A stretch of 64,000 nucleotides of DNA from Druceiella hillmani (GCA_039881145.1 JAYKKI010000040.1:3976501-4040500), one strand, 5' to 3'. Positions 46,075 to 57,604 are shown, numbered from the stretch's first letter. Numbers and translations: made by a program. Notes: a model not told the origin generated them from the sequence alone.

Positions 46075-47035
46075 GTTAGAAAAAATTTTCGTTTCCACTT
46101 TTATGTATTTACTAATCCCCCGCCCCGTTCATCCTCAATCACTCACACTAAAGAACCCTAACACTGTGCGACCTCCCATCTTGATGGCTCCCGTCGTCTC
46201 CTTCACAACATACAGCCAATGCCTACCAGATAATCAAGTACAAAGTATCATATTAAACCACGAATTATCACAATTTCATTTTAGATAAATTTAAAAAAAT
46301 TATACCAATTCTCATTTTATTCGCGGTATTAATTTCCAAATTTATGGGGAGGTGCAGCCTATAAAATGCATTCAGGTGGTGAAGGATGTACACACATAAC
46401 AAGTAACAGAGCCCTGCATTTTTCAATTTTCCACTTATTTTCCAGTGAGGAGGTTTCGCAGGTAGAACCAGCAAAAAATACAATTTATGTATAAATCAAA
46501 CCCGATTTAGATTTAAAAAAAACCTAGTTATTGCGTGAATTATATAAAAATTCTATATGTAAATATTATTCTATGATTGCCGATTTCCTTGTGATCGTTT
46601 TGATTTAATTCCATATTTTCTGAATGATTACTATTCATTTCAACGTTACGATTATGAATACACAATTATCCTATTTTTAGTTTTGAACTTTTTCATTTGA
46701 ATCCTTTCCTTGCTTAACGCATTGGCGTTTGCTGCAGAACTGGAAAGTAATTTCCGTATAGCATAAATGAAAAAGATTTTATTAAATTTATTTCTGCTAC
46801 ATAATAGAGATGCCACCTCACATGGAGCAGTGCCCGATATTGTTTAAAGTACTTTTTGATGAACTTAGCAATGACCAATTCAGAAGTTTCCAGTCCCATA
46901 GGGAATGTTTACTAGTGCTAGTGATATGGAAAATGGGTTAAAAATCTTTTTCCTCTTTCTGTTCCATAGTTATGATACAAATGTATTGCGATGTATTAAA
47001 TATTTCAATGAAACTGTCTAAAAATAGGGATTCGT
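46075..47035. other. AT-rich stretch, no gene recognised
   Basis: The segment 46330-46470 (GGTGCAGCC, GGTGGTGAAGG) is slightly less AT-rich and might be an old element. No domain seen in frames on either strand. Confidence 0.4.
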
Positions 47036-47040
47036 AATGA

Positions 47041-47200
47041 ATGGTTAATTTAAGTAAATTTTTTTACTATATTGTTAAGGGTTATGTTCTGAGCAATTTG
47101 CCAAGTTGCCACAGTCTGAGGGGTTATGCTAAATCCTCTGTCTTTGAGAAAAGTTTAAAGCCTCGTGAATCGTTGATTCTATGACAAAAATTATAGAGAA
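47041..47200 (+). mobile_element. Dispersed repeat family D, copy 2
   Basis: Second copy of the sequence at 31345-31520, same orientation, strongly diverged. Confidence 0.5.
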
Positions 47201-47227
47201 CTTTTTTGTAATCTATTTTTACATACC

Positions 47228-47276
47228 ATGTTTGTGTGATCTACCTTTGTGTGATCTACCTTTGTATGATCTACCG
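47228..47276. repeat. 15-bp tandem repeat x 3
   Basis: TTTGTGTGATCTACC repeated three times, the last with TATGATC. Confidence 0.9.
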
Positions 47277-47439
47277 TTAAGTGTTATAGTAGATTAAATA
47301 ACAATTAGCTTTTCGTAGTATAAACCAAAATGAGAAACACCTAAATGTGTGAAAAAAAATTAAATGTGACTCGAAAGTTATTATTTTCAACCCTGTGCCC
47401 AATAAATATCTTATTCTAAATAAAACATATTGTTGAATA

Positions 47440-47645
47440 CATTTGGCGTTAATTTAGTAGAAATTCATTATTCACAATTAAATGAAACTACGTGATGTAG
47501 TATTATTTCTACTTTCTTTAAGTTCTTTACCACGACCTAGGTTTCGTTGTATTACAACATCTTTGCTAATAGCTTAGGTTGTGGTAAAGTACTTAAAGAA
47601 AGTAGAAATAATACTACAACACTTAGTTTCATTTAATTATGAATA
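47440..47645. mobile_element. Foldback element with inverted arms, copy 2
   Basis: Left arm 47475-47538 and right arm 47576-47638 match the arms of the 15.3-kb copy, including the same outer flank ('ggcgttaattt'). The interior is shorter. On the minus strand the hammerhead-like block survives only in part: stem II, GAAA, the CCTAGG stem III and GTC are intact, but CTGAAGA reads GCAAAGA and the 5' strand of stem I is lost, so this copy should be inactive. Confidence 0.8.
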
Positions 47646-47889
47646 AATATTGTATTTCGAACAATTAACTATTAAATATTTTTAAATACACACACTCATA
47701 ATTTTTATATCACTGTTAATTTAAATGTAATTTAAGTAAATATTAGTCAAATTACAATATAAAAAATGAGACATTGGTCTCCATATTATACACTGTTTCT
47801 CAAATAAAGAAACAAGACACGCAATTCAATTAAGTGATTCTCGACTCGCTAATGAGGAAAGTGGCGCGAACTTGTTTTGAAAGGAATTA

Positions 47890-48135
47890 AAAAAAAGTCA
47901 TCTCAATTACGGCGTCGCGACGCGCTCAGTGCTGCGCCCGCCCGCCCACGTCCCAGATTTCGCAACAAAGAAAGCGCCGGCGGATATCGGACAAAATAAA
48001 TAAAGGGAAAAAGCGCGTCGGCGCGCGGCTCCACGCTCGCGGCCACCCCCGCCGCCCTTCGCCGACTCCATGCACGACCGCCACCCGGCGCGACGTACGT
48101 TAGAGGCCGTTCGTTCGTCGTTAAAGGCCACGTTC
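47890..48135. promoter_or_regulatory. CpG/GC-rich islet 8
   Basis: GC-rich block with a perfect 12-bp palindrome GCGTCGCGACGC near 47912, GGATATCGGAC near 47983, and AATAAATAAAG (Fox/Hox-like) near 47996. Just upstream, TGGCGCGAA (47861-47869) is an E2F-like word. The minus-strand 74-codon frame is not protein-like. Confidence 0.4.
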
Positions 48136-48435
48136 TTGTTATTTTCCCACCACTACTTGTAAGCTAAGGCTGTCTGAAATTGACGTAAACAATACTCACC
48201 CTGAGACACACAACGCACTTTACTAACTAAAAGCATTATTTGGTGCCTTTGTTGATTTGTATTTTTCTATTAATAGATAGGCAATTGAGAAAAATGGCGA
48301 CAGGTAATAGAAGAAAAGTGTTGACAACTTTTCTTCACAATCTACAATGAACTTTGAATATTTAAGAAAAAGATGTCATTTTAATATTTAAGGACAGAAA
48401 TATCCTCTAAATATAAAAGGCCAAATACATCCATC

Positions 48436-48500
48436 ACCACGCACGTGAAAAATCATGCATGTGAAAAATCATTATTCTTATGCACGTGAAAAATCATTAT
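48436..48500. repeat. Short direct repeats (GCACGTGAAAAATCAT)
   Basis: Three copies of GCACGTGAAAAATCAT or a one-base variant, each with an E-box CACGTG or CATGTG. Confidence 0.85.
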
Positions 48501-48534
48501 TAATATTATTTAAATACGTAATAAATGGGATCCT

Positions 48535-48982
48535 TATGAAACGATAATATGCATATTATCGTTTCATGAACGGTTTCTAAAGCATTCACTTGCATATTAT
48601 CGTTTCATGAACGGTTTCCCCAGCTTTCATTTGCATATTATCGTTTCATGAACAGTTTCTAAAGCAATCACTTGCATATTATCGTTTCATGAACGGTTTC
48701 TAAAGCATTCACTTGCACATTATCGCTTCATGAACGGTTTCTAAAGCATTTACTTGCATATTATCGTTTCATGAATGGTTTCTAAAGCATTCACTTGCAC
48801 ATTATCGCTTCATGAACGGTTTCTAAAGCATTTACTTGCATATTATCGTTTCATGAATGGTTTCTAAAGCATTCACTTGCATATTATTGTTTCATGAACG
48901 GTTTCTAAAGCATTTACTTGCATATTATCGTTTCATGAATGGTTTCTAAAGCATTCACTTGCATATTATTGTTTCATGAAAT
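48535..48982. repeat. 41-bp tandem array seeded by a 32-bp palindrome, with 82-bp dimers
   Basis: The left end is a perfect palindrome (ATGAAACGATAATATG and its complement, 48535-48566). Its right half, GCATATTATCGTTTCATGA, heads every unit: starts at 48551, 48592, 48633, 48674, 48715, 48756, 48797, 48838, 48879, 48920 and 48961. From 48715, odd and even units differ consistently (CACATTATCGCTTC versus CATATTATCGTTTC; ACGG versus ATGG), giving an 82-bp higher-order dimer. Confidence 0.95.
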
Positions 48983-48984
48983 TT

Positions 48985-49065
48985 TGATACTATAGAAACA
49001 CAGCGGCTGTAACAGACAGGCGGACAGACGGACAGCCGTAACGAAATAATAAGGGTCCCATGTTT
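48985..49065. mobile_element. Fragment with a cagacggacag motif
   Basis: 'aacagacaggcggacagacg' and 'ataagggtcccatgtttgac' match the centre of the lepidopteran family A-like repeats ('gacagacggacag...aagggtcc'). Confidence 0.55.
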
Positions 49066-49069
49066 GACT

Positions 49070-50190
49070 ATGGAAAGTCTTCAAACAATGCACTTGTTAC
49101 GTTGTTTTACTTCAAAATAATTTCTAAATTCCGGCTGCAATGGTGGATTAATGTATTATACCTGTTGACGTTTTATTGAGACGTAACTTATCACGTGGCC
49201 AGGGCCATGCTCTTATATCCCTGTGCCAGATAGAGTAGCCAATCTAATATTTTAATATATTAAATGCTGCTTAATAGGGAATAGCTCTTCTACTATATAA
49301 CATTGCTATTATTTAAGCGTATCACAAGACACAGCTTAAGTTCTCACAAAACTGGCTGCGCGCACACGGTACAATATTCACACGAATATTTCGAGTCATT
49401 TATGAACCACCTGTATATCTAAGTAATAATTGAAATTCACAGCTAATCCTTTTTGTATAATTAGACTCTGACAGAATTGGATTTTGAAATATAGACATGG
49501 AAAAATAGTTGATTTGGATAATCTTCGATTCACTGACGGATCATAAAATCCATCGACACTTCCAATATATGTACATAACAAAAATATGTAATGTACATGA
49601 GAGAGAAAAGTAAGGAAATGGAAGAAACTAGTAGAGTCTAATTTATTCTCAATTAATTACAATGTTTAATCATCGTTCAATAGAATTAAATTTATTTATA
49701 GACCTCATTTCCAACTTATTTCATCCTTAAAGTTGCAAACATAGTACATGGATTGTACGTCCACTTACTGCCATGTTACAGATTTAGTCTATGTCACCAT
49801 CATTGAATAAAAGATCGTTTTAAAAATAAATAAAGGTCTACATTTAAAAAATAAAGTTTCATAAAAAATGAAACTTTAATTCACCTTTAAAAAAATAGTT
49901 GTAATTCAACAAAAGATACTGGTCTGAATGAATATATTAAATTGTCAGTCAACAATAAAAATATTGGAAAACGAAAACTATCTTAATATCATTATCTATA
50001 TCAAGCTTATAATTAAAAATATTGAAAGGATAAATTAAAACATGTTTTCAATTCGATACTGAGTTTAAACTTGGCAATTTTTATACTTACTAGGTATTTA
50101 ATTGTGGGGATTCATTTTTAAGAATTTGGGATTTTGAAGTACTGGTTTAATTACAAGCTTCATACAAACAATTGTTTTGGTAAAATTTTT
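49070..50190. other. AT-rich stretch, nothing recognised
   Basis: A small hairpin (TAAAGTTTCAT...ATGAAACTTTA, 49852-49878) is the only structure noticed. Confidence 0.5.
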
Positions 50191-50191
50191 A

Positions 50192-50395
50192 TACATATAA
50201 TAAAATATACTACATAATAATGCTATCTATATATATTATAAAATATACTACATAATAATACTATCTATACATCTAATAAAATATACTACATAATAATACT
50301 ATCTATACAAATAATAAAATATACTACACAATAATACTATCTATACATATAATAAAATATACTACATAATAATATCTATCTATACATACAATAAA
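50192..50395. repeat. 38-39-bp tandem repeat, 5 copies
   Basis: AAAATATACTACATAATAAT with CTATCTATACAT recurs at 50202, 50240, 50279, 50316 and about 50353. Confidence 0.9.
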
Positions 50396-50639
50396 ATTGC
50401 ATGTATGCATGGAAAATGTCTTACAAATAGTTATTGATTTAGCGTATAGACTGACATGGAAGTCAGAAAATTTGTTTTTAGAATTTTTGTATACTTATCT
50501 GTGTGTGTTGATTTGTTCGTCAATCACATAAAATCGACTACACGAATTTTGATTTAAATTTGGTACAGTAATAGTTTATAACCTCGAGCAACGATAGCAT
50601 ACTTTTTATTTAGATATTTCACACTAACAAAAACTCTGA

Positions 50640-50750
50640 CTTGGGGAATGTTACGGTGTTGGTATTGCCAACACCATCTATTATAGTTTTTAGTAAACTT
50701 TATGCTCATAGATATATTACAATACGGTACTGCTAACACCATCTATGTTG
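50640..50750. repeat. Small hairpin and direct repeat of AACACCATCTAT
   Basis: GGTGTTGG/CCAACACC (50655-50675) forms an 8-bp-stem hairpin. AACACCATCTAT recurs about 60 bp later. Downstream, 50796-50818 (GGCGAGCGAAGTCGCAGG) is a lepidopteran element end signature in complementary orientation. Confidence 0.6.
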
Positions 50751-51055
50751 TGTCGATATTTATCCATCTATCGACAACAATAATCGTCAGTGAACTTCAG
50801 GCGAGCGAAGTCGCAGGTCATCAATAATTTCACATATTTTTTTCGATTTTTCACGTAAACTACCACATGTATTTCGTATTGCAATATACAAAATGCATGT
50901 GGTATTTTACGAAGTTGTTATTTATCGTAAGGGTAAAACCGATTTTCTTACAGTCGTACTATTTAACTCGTATGACAATTATTGAAAAAAGTTAATAATT
51001 TAAAAAACCCAAAAAATAAAACATACCTAATATAAGATAAATTAGTAAATGTGAG

Positions 51056-51098
51056 AACATCGTTGCTCATAAAGTAATACTTTATGAGCAACGATGTT
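51056..51098. repeat. 20-bp perfect inverted repeat
   Basis: AACATCGTTGCTCATAAAGT (51056-51075) and its exact complement (51079-51098) around AAT. Confidence 0.92.
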
Positions 51099-51388
51099 AT
51101 CACAATTTATGGCTAAACAAATAAATATTGACAAATATTTTTACTTTACTTTCTTTTTTCTTTAATGTATAAAATCATACTACTCGTAAATGTACTTTAT
51201 GCAATTGAAAATTGAAGTAAATTAGTAGTAATTTTTATTTTTTTACCTGTTGATATACCAGAAAAATTCTATATCAGAAAAACAATATTTTGAAAAACAT
51301 TCTTGCAATTATTGACCATTTTATTTATACTCGGTAAATTTGAAAATTCACTGTATCTCATATTCCTCGGTAATTTGAAATTCAATGT

Positions 51389-51438
51389 CTCTTTTTGCTA
51401 TCAACTCGCATCTATATGCGAGTTCATGGCAAAAAGAG
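51389..51438. repeat. 23-bp-arm hairpin, 4-base loop
   Basis: Arms 51389-51411 and 51416-51438 pair as CTCTTTTTGC/GCAAAAAGAG and AACTCGCAT/ATGCGAGTT with a 3-bp internal mismatch. Arm length and internal loop are small-RNA-like, but the loop is short for a pre-miRNA; MITE relic is likelier. Confidence 0.8.
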
Positions 51439-51619
51439 CCAGCAGACGAAGCCTTCAAGTAAAATATTTTCCTAATTAAGTGAAATTATCGTTTTAATTA
51501 ATATTTATACGGCAGGTACAAATAACTATGCAGTATGACGTAACAATGCATTTCAACATACTGAAACATGAACAAGTGTAATTAACACGAGACATTCTCA
51601 CAGACAATATCCAGACAAA

Positions 51620-51935
51620 CATAAATTGAAAGCCGCCACTCGACGTCGAGGCCGTGCATGCGCCGCCCGAGCGGCTAGAGCGCGCGCCCCCGTCGCGTGG
51701 CGCGGCGCGATATCCGCGCTCGCGTCGCCCATAAATCGCGCCCCCCGGCCCGCCCACGGCCCGCCCGCCGCCCCGTGCCGCCCGCCGCCTCCGCGACCGC
51801 CCGCGCCCGTCACACAAACATCTCGCGCCGTAGGCCGTGCTCGCCTCGGCCTTCGTTCTGCGATAAATAGCACTCCGGCCGACAGTATACAGCGTCTGGC
51901 GACCGAGCCCAAAATTTAGCCGCCCTCGCCGCTCC
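51620..51935. promoter_or_regulatory. CpG/GC-rich islet 9
   Basis: The most GC-rich islet, about 300 bp. It has a perfect palindrome CTCGACGTCGAG near 51637, many CCGCCC/CCCGCC GC boxes, an Abd-B-type CCATAAAT at 51729-51736 and GCGATAAATAGC near 51860. Three long frames (51494-51817 and 51598-51912 minus; 51626-51919 plus) overlap on both strands, the signature of GC-rich non-coding DNA rather than genes; all give Arg/Ala/Gly/Pro-rich peptides. Confidence 0.45.
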
Positions 51936-52019
51936 TACAGTTAAACTATATATATTCCACCTTGAAGCAGGCTCGGCTTACTCTGAATTCAGGAATATGC
52001 TATGTAGTCGTTTGGGGAA

Positions 52020-52217
52020 CTGACACGTACAGAATAGGTCCTAGTTTAGACCTGTAAAAGTTCTGGCATTTTCTATATATATCTAGGAAAATACTGACAT
52101 TATAGTCAAAGGAGTACAATAAATTCATACACAATTAAGTAAACCAACAAGCCATATAAGCTAAAATATATTGTGCGTGTGAATAGGTCCTAGTCCTGTA
52201 AAACTTCTGGCATTTTC

Positions 52218-52296
<79 letters not shown>
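52020..52296. repeat. Local duplication ending in a (TA)n tract
   Basis: 'aataggtcctagt' with 'cttctggcattttctatat' occurs at about 52032-52085 and 52182-52222. The second copy runs into (TA)n (52217-52296). The intervening 52072-52178 recurs at 52650-52756 ('ggagtacaataaatt', 'aaaccaacaa', 'ccatataagctaaaatat', 'tgtgcgtgtg'). Confidence 0.85.
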
Positions 52297-52300
<4 letters not shown>

Positions 52301-52649
52301 GAAGTGAGTGACACTTCATTCAGCATGAAGTTTGCATATGATCTGTGCTAGCTGTTACTTGGACATGTCGCCACGCCACGATAGAAAAATAGGTTATGTT
52401 CTTAGAAACGATCAATGAATTATAATATGATATAATATAATATTTTAATACTTAATTGATACGAACTAGTGAAGCAATAGCTTTAAATGTTGTTTCTCTT
52501 TTCAGGTGAGTTTGTGATTAATTAACGTTATAAATTGTTTTGTAAAAGTGTAAACATTTGTTTATGTAATAAATCTCTTTTCAGAGCAACTCAATGCTAT
52601 AGTTTTACTGTTCACCATATTATCCAAGGATAAGAATTAGAAACACATT

Positions 52650-52760
52650 ATATATATCTAGGAAGATACTGATATTATAGCCAAAGGAGTACAATAAATT
52701 GATACACAATAAAGCAAACCAACAAACCATATAAGCTAAAATATTTTGTGCGTGTGTATT
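52650..52760 (+). repeat. Second copy of the 107-bp duplicated segment
   Basis: Matches 52072-52178 with few changes, about 578 bp downstream in the same orientation. Confidence 0.85.
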
Positions 52761-52908
52761 TATACACTAAATAACGCTTATATCATTTTCTTCACCCATA
52801 AGATTTTCATCTGAATAAAATGTGTCTCTGTTGGTTTTTACCCTTTTCCAACGTTTCCAGTTTACAGCTAACATTTTTCATGAACTTCAATACTATCGTT
52901 TAATATTT

Positions 52909-53118
52909 ATTATTATTTATTTATTTATCTATTTGAATGTATCTAATTGCTACATATGGCGGACTTATTACTACGAGAGCAATCTATTACAGCCACCCAT
53001 AGCACCAGTCCAGCCCCGTTCGACGAGCGACCGGAAATTGAACCCGGGTCCCCGCGGTGCGTCGCGTCGTTATAGGTCGTTCTAACCGTGATCAACCTAA
53101 CACACTACGGCGACGACT
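52909..53118 (-). mobile_element. tRNA-derived SINE, copy 1
   Basis: On the minus strand: 'gtcgtcgccgtagtgtgtta' and 'gatcacggttagaacg' at the 5' head, then CCGGGTTCAATTTCCGG (53031-53047; TpsiC-arm-like, B box with one change), the conserved body 'ctcgtcgaacggggctgg' and 'attgctctcgtagtaa', and an A/T-rich tail (ATAAATAAATAATAATAAAT). Pol III-transcribed non-autonomous retroposon. The nearly identical body at 58040-58250 defines the family. Confidence 0.8.
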
Positions 53119-53290
53119 ATTCAATACTGTTAAACATATTCATTACTGTTTGAATATTCAATATTGTTTAAGATATTCATTAATGTTTGAATATTCAATA
53201 CCGTTTAAGATATTCATTAATGTTTGAATAATCAATACTGTTTACGATATTCATTAATATTTGAATATTCAAAATTGTTTAACATTGAAC
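53118..53290. repeat. ~37-bp tandem repeat, 4-5 copies
   Basis: TATTCATTAATGTTTGAATA with TTCAATACTGTTTAAGA is repeated; the array begins at the 5' boundary of the SINE. Confidence 0.88.
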
Positions 53291-53562
53291 ATGTTAAATA
53301 CTCATCAGACTCGTTTTCCAGACTAGTATCACGACTAGCACAATTATCAGCACTAAAGAAGATAATACAAATAAACATATTTACAAAAAAAACATATTTC
53401 TTTGTTTCAAAATTCCAAAATTCAAATCAAATTGAAACATTACGTTGTTCGCAAACAAAGAAATATTAGACTATATACTTATTACTTACCATTTTTCAGA
53501 ATGTCAATATTCATAATGACTGTAATGTAATATGCGTTGCTGTTGTAGAGGATGGAAGTGCA

Positions 53563-53625
53563 ACAGTGTTACATGAAGTAACCACAGTGTTATATGAAGT
53601 AACCACAGTGTTACATGAAGTGAAA
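53563..53625. repeat. 21-bp tandem repeat x 3
   Basis: ACAGTGTTACATGAAGTAACC three times, with one T/C change. Confidence 0.92.
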
Positions 53626-53629
53626 TAAC

Positions 53630-54170
53630 AACTCTTACACTGAAGGGAGAATACAAGTTTACACTTTACTAAGGACGCTTAATGGACGATTACCTTTTTC
53701 TAACTAAAGTTTGAGGAGACGTGTTTTCCACACACCACTCTTGACTATTCGGTGACCTTGAAATTAGATGGCAGGAATAGGGCCAATAACATAATTTTTA
53801 TCAATGTTTGCTAGTTTGCAAGTTTTTTATATAATAGGACAAGTTTAATGGAATATGTTCTATCGAAAAGATTGACACGGCAATTAAATTAGCAAGTATT
53901 GTTTGTCAAAAGAAGTTAAATATAGTTTATAGGCAGATATTCCATAGAAATAGAATTAAATTGAAGTCCATCATAGCTAAAACAACACTACGCACTGATT
54001 TTTAAGGAAATATCCACGAAAACTATATTCAAAACCACACTACGGGAAAGTATTGGGTGTGTTAAAAACAGTGTAATTTTTTTTCCATCAATTAAGAAAG
54101 GGCTCGTTTTATGTTTTATTTTAATAGCAATTTATTGCTTTATGGCTAACTGATAGCGCCTTTCTGTTAT
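53630..54170. other. AT-rich stretch, nothing recognised
   Basis: No gene or structure seen. Confidence 0.5.
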
Positions 54171-54173
54171 TCC

Positions 54174-54312
<139 letters not shown>

Positions 54313-54314
54313 CG

Positions 54315-56430
54315 TCTCCTTCAAGCGATGTCATTAAGCTACTTTTTTGTTGCCTACCAATCTCATGTCGATCGTAGGATCCTAGGTGACTCGGGAAGTC
54401 GGCGATATTTTCTCTTTGCGCACTTTACGGAAAAATCTTTCCTTCCGTTTTCTCAAGAACTTCCTGTATTCGTGTATTTGCAATATCACAAATTAAAACT
54501 AAATTATAGCTTACTCTGTCCACAATGTCCTACTTCCCACTTACAGCATCAATAAGTATCAAAGTATAATTTGTTAAAATTAGTGAAAATCTGTTTATTT
54601 AATTTTGTGCTGTCGTGATTTAATTTTGAAAAAACCGCAAATTTATTTATAATTATGGAAATATAAACGGCATTTAGCAGCCATATTCTGGGGGTTAATT
54701 TAGAAAAAAATATGCTGCTAAAAAACTCTGTTGCACTGTATGCACGATCAATACACAATGTAGGGTTAAAAATCGTATGAAAATTGTTTACAATCTAATT
54801 TTTCCAGCGCTATTTTTTTGTCATATTTAATTTTGTCTGTTTTCTTTAAATCTATTAAAGGGAAATTAATTCTTTCATATAAACTATTGTTTTGTTCTTT
54901 TTTCTCCTTTTATGTTGTATTTTATGTTTACCTTTGTACGTTGTAACATATTATGATTTATGGTGTTTTCCTCGATTGGTAAAAATAACGGTATAACTAG
55001 TTAAATTTATGTATTTATTTGTTATATTTTAAATATTATATTTACATAGTAAGCACTGCCACAGAGCCGAAAATATTTAAAATATTTTCAAATAAACTTT
55101 ATTTTAGCTAAATAGACACTTAAGTAGCAAGTAGTCTGACAAGTGTGCAAATAATCCGAAGTTACGTATAGTACGTAAAGAACTATTCTAATATTTAAAT
55201 TATATGAATGATTTAAATAATTCGGATTTTCGAACGGTTCAAATATTAAAATAATTCCAATGATTCAAATATTCGAATAATCCAAATTCTCGAGTATTCG
55301 ATTCGGTTTTCGAATCGAATTCTATTATTCGCTTAATTTCGAATAAAATAATATTCGCACACCCCATGTTAGAAACATTTTCAAATCACGATCGATTATT
55401 ACTAATTTCTACAGATAACTTTGTACGTACATAAATAAGAAATAAATTATTTAATGCTTATCAGTACTAAGTGTTAGTAAATGGTTGACAAAAAATATGT
55501 GCCTATATACATATACATGCAAGGCTATGTTTGCTGTTAGTAGTTGTTTAGAAATATATGGATTATTTGATTTAAATAACAAGATGTCGGATTCTAGGGG
55601 TAATTTCAGGGCCGAATTGGAAAAAAGTCGTCACTTAATTTATTTAAAAGTAACTTTTAACTTAATTGAAGGTAAAAGAAATATTCATTATTATATAATC
55701 TAATCAGCAGAGTGATTTTCAGAACGTACCAGGGCCGCACTAAGAGATATTTTTTTATTTAATCTACTAACTTCCTAATAAATTTTCGTCCTGTCTTCTA
55801 CTTAAATTGATTTTGAAATAAATTATTTTAAGGTTCAATCTGTCTCAAAAAAAATCAACATAACGTAACCCATTGTGAGAAAAAGTGATCAAAATAATAT
55901 TTTTGCTGCTAGAAAATAAAGTACAACAAAAAAATTAATTTTCCATTTGATATAATTTTACATTTGATGTGGAGTTTTTATTCAAAACTCTGATTTTGAA
56001 ATTTACAACTAAATAATTTCATATTTTTATAAAATTTTAATTTTTGGAAATTTAGTTTTATAAGAAATTATTCGAATAATCTCGACAGTGCAATGAAAGA
56101 ATTAATTTTTAATATTTCCTTACCTTATAGTTTGCTCCGTATAAAAATGTATTGAATGAAATGTTAACCGCGAAAGAAAAAAATAATTAATATTTCTTAG
56201 CCACATTTCTGTTATGTAAATATAAAAAATATTGAAATAAATAATATTATTTCTGGACAATGTCAAAACACTAACTTAACATACTGAAAACAGGGATAAT
56301 TTCTTTAACATCGAATAGAAAAAATATATAACAATATATTGTATACTGCCTAAAAATAATCAAGAGTACGCATAAGCCGCAGTTAACAGAATAATAAGTC
56401 AAATGAGGTAGAATTAAGTAAAACCAGTAA
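54315..56430. other. 2-kb AT-rich stretch with an ATTCGAAT-rich patch
   Basis: No gene. At 55190-55360, ATTCGAA/TTCGAAT/AATTC words occur many times in both orientations (for example CGATTCGG, TTCGAATCGAATTC). This kind of simple motif clustering is seen in some DNA-transposon termini; unassigned. Confidence 0.45.
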
Positions 56431-56439
56431 CTAAAATAA

Positions 56440-56815
56440 ATAGCGTAAAAAAATTAATAAAGTTAAATAGCACGATGGACAAATTGATTAAGATCAAAAA
56501 CAACGTGCCATTCAACCAAGAAAATAAACCAAACTAACATCAACGGATTGTGAATGGTATAGAATTGAGGACTTAAAAAATTTAACAGAGTTAAATAGCA
56601 CGATGAACAAATTGATTGAGACCAAAAACAACGTGCCATTCAACTAAGAAAATAAACCAAACTAACATCAACGGATTGTGAATGGTATAGAATTTAGGAC
56701 TTAAAAAATTTAACAGAGTTAAATAGCACGATGAACAAATTGAATGAGACAAAAAACAACGTGCCATTCAACTAAGAAAATAAACTAAACTAACATCAAC
56801 GGATTGTGAATTTAA
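56440..56815. repeat. 128-bp tandem repeat, ~3 copies
   Basis: GTTAAATAGCACGATG recurs at 56462, 56590 and 56718. Units share 'aacaacgtgccattcaacta', 'ccaaactaacatcaacgg' and 'ttgtgaatggtatagaattt'. The third unit is cut short. Confidence 0.93.
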
Positions 56816-56819
56816 GACA

Positions 56820-57175
56820 ACTAGTCGCGACGCAACACTACGTCCCGACACTATATTTTGAGATTTATCTCAGTTATATCTTATTTAAACCTGTTTCAGG
56901 ACTTTAGAGTTTGGGATTTTGTGATGTAGCACAGCAGTTGGCATTTAAGTTTTCACGTGCTACATATGTAAGAGGAGCATACTAAAATGAATATATTGGA
57001 ATATATTGGTGTAGCAATTGGACCAAACGCATATATTGAAATATATTGTGGACTTATTTTTGGTAATAATTCTTCAGAAATAGGCTATTTGACTTGTTTT
57101 TTAAATTGTTCTATTTTGCATTATAAGCACACTACATTTATATTTCCAGGATATATGCCGTATTTTTTTTAGATA
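56820..57175. other. AT-rich stretch with an unrecognised 61-codon frame
   Basis: Plus-strand frame 56987-57172 contains a repeated YIE/EYI pattern from 'gaatatattg' duplications. No family recognised. Confidence 0.4.
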
Positions 57176-57199
57176 AATCACTTTTAAAGTTTGAATTTT

Positions 57200-57600
57200 C
57201 GAACTCGCGCTAAAAACGCAATTTCTGTAATGGCGGCTAGCGTGACGTCACACACAATGTAAACATAACCAGTCCTGCCAGCTGAAAAGGATTATTATTT
57301 ATTTCCATATTAAAATGATGTATAAATGGTGTATAGTGCCACAATGTACAAATATGTCTATAAAAAGTCCACACAAAGTGTTTGTTTCAGTGCGAACGAA
57401 TATCAAAAGACGAAAAAAGTTTTAATGAAAGTGGAAATTAGCCCGAAGTTAGGAGGGAAGATCATTTCGATGTAAGTAATATTTGTGTTTTAAACATTAT
57501 TATCGATATCAATGCCTATAAACCAAAAGAATAAGAACATTAAATTTTGGTATGAATGCGTTTTACTCGCCTGTGACGTCATCTGACTTTTAACCAATAA
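57200..57600 (+). pseudogene. Decayed THAP-domain exon (transposon-type or THAP-like gene relic)
   Basis: From the ATG at 57315 the plus strand reads MMYKWCIVPQCTNMSIKSPH then KVFVSVRTNIKRRKK before a stop at 57123+300 (57423). This is the N-terminal half of a THAP zinc finger: C-x(4)-C spacing (CIVPQC), the S-P-x-x-x-F block, and R-R-K-K. The expected WL is lost. One frame over LMKVEISPK continues, and a second shift restores REDHFDV (57452-57472), the conserved C-terminal ExHF part, followed at once by a consensus donor GTAAGT (57472-57477). Two frameshifts make it a pseudogene. THAP proteins bind DNA, and lepidopteran genomes carry many THAP exons in DNA transposons. Upstream GGCGGC and TGACGTCA (57243-57250) may be its promoter. 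Confidence 0.7.
57243..57250. promoter_or_regulatory. CRE palindrome upstream of the THAP exon
   Basis: Perfect TGACGTCA about 65 bp upstream of the THAP start, preceded by ATGGCGGC (YY1-like core, 57230-57237). A second TGACGTCA lies at 57574-57581 inside the presumed intron. Confidence 0.5.
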
Positions 57601-57604
57601 CAGA

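Noticed and set aside
48535..48982. CRISPR-like array of 41-bp units
   Set aside because: Units are contiguous without unique spacers, and the genome is eukaryotic; this is a minisatellite.
51494..51919. Three frames of 97-107 codons in CpG islet 9
   Set aside because: They overlap on both strands and give low-complexity Arg/Ala/Gly/Pro peptides, as expected when GC-rich DNA lacks stop codons.
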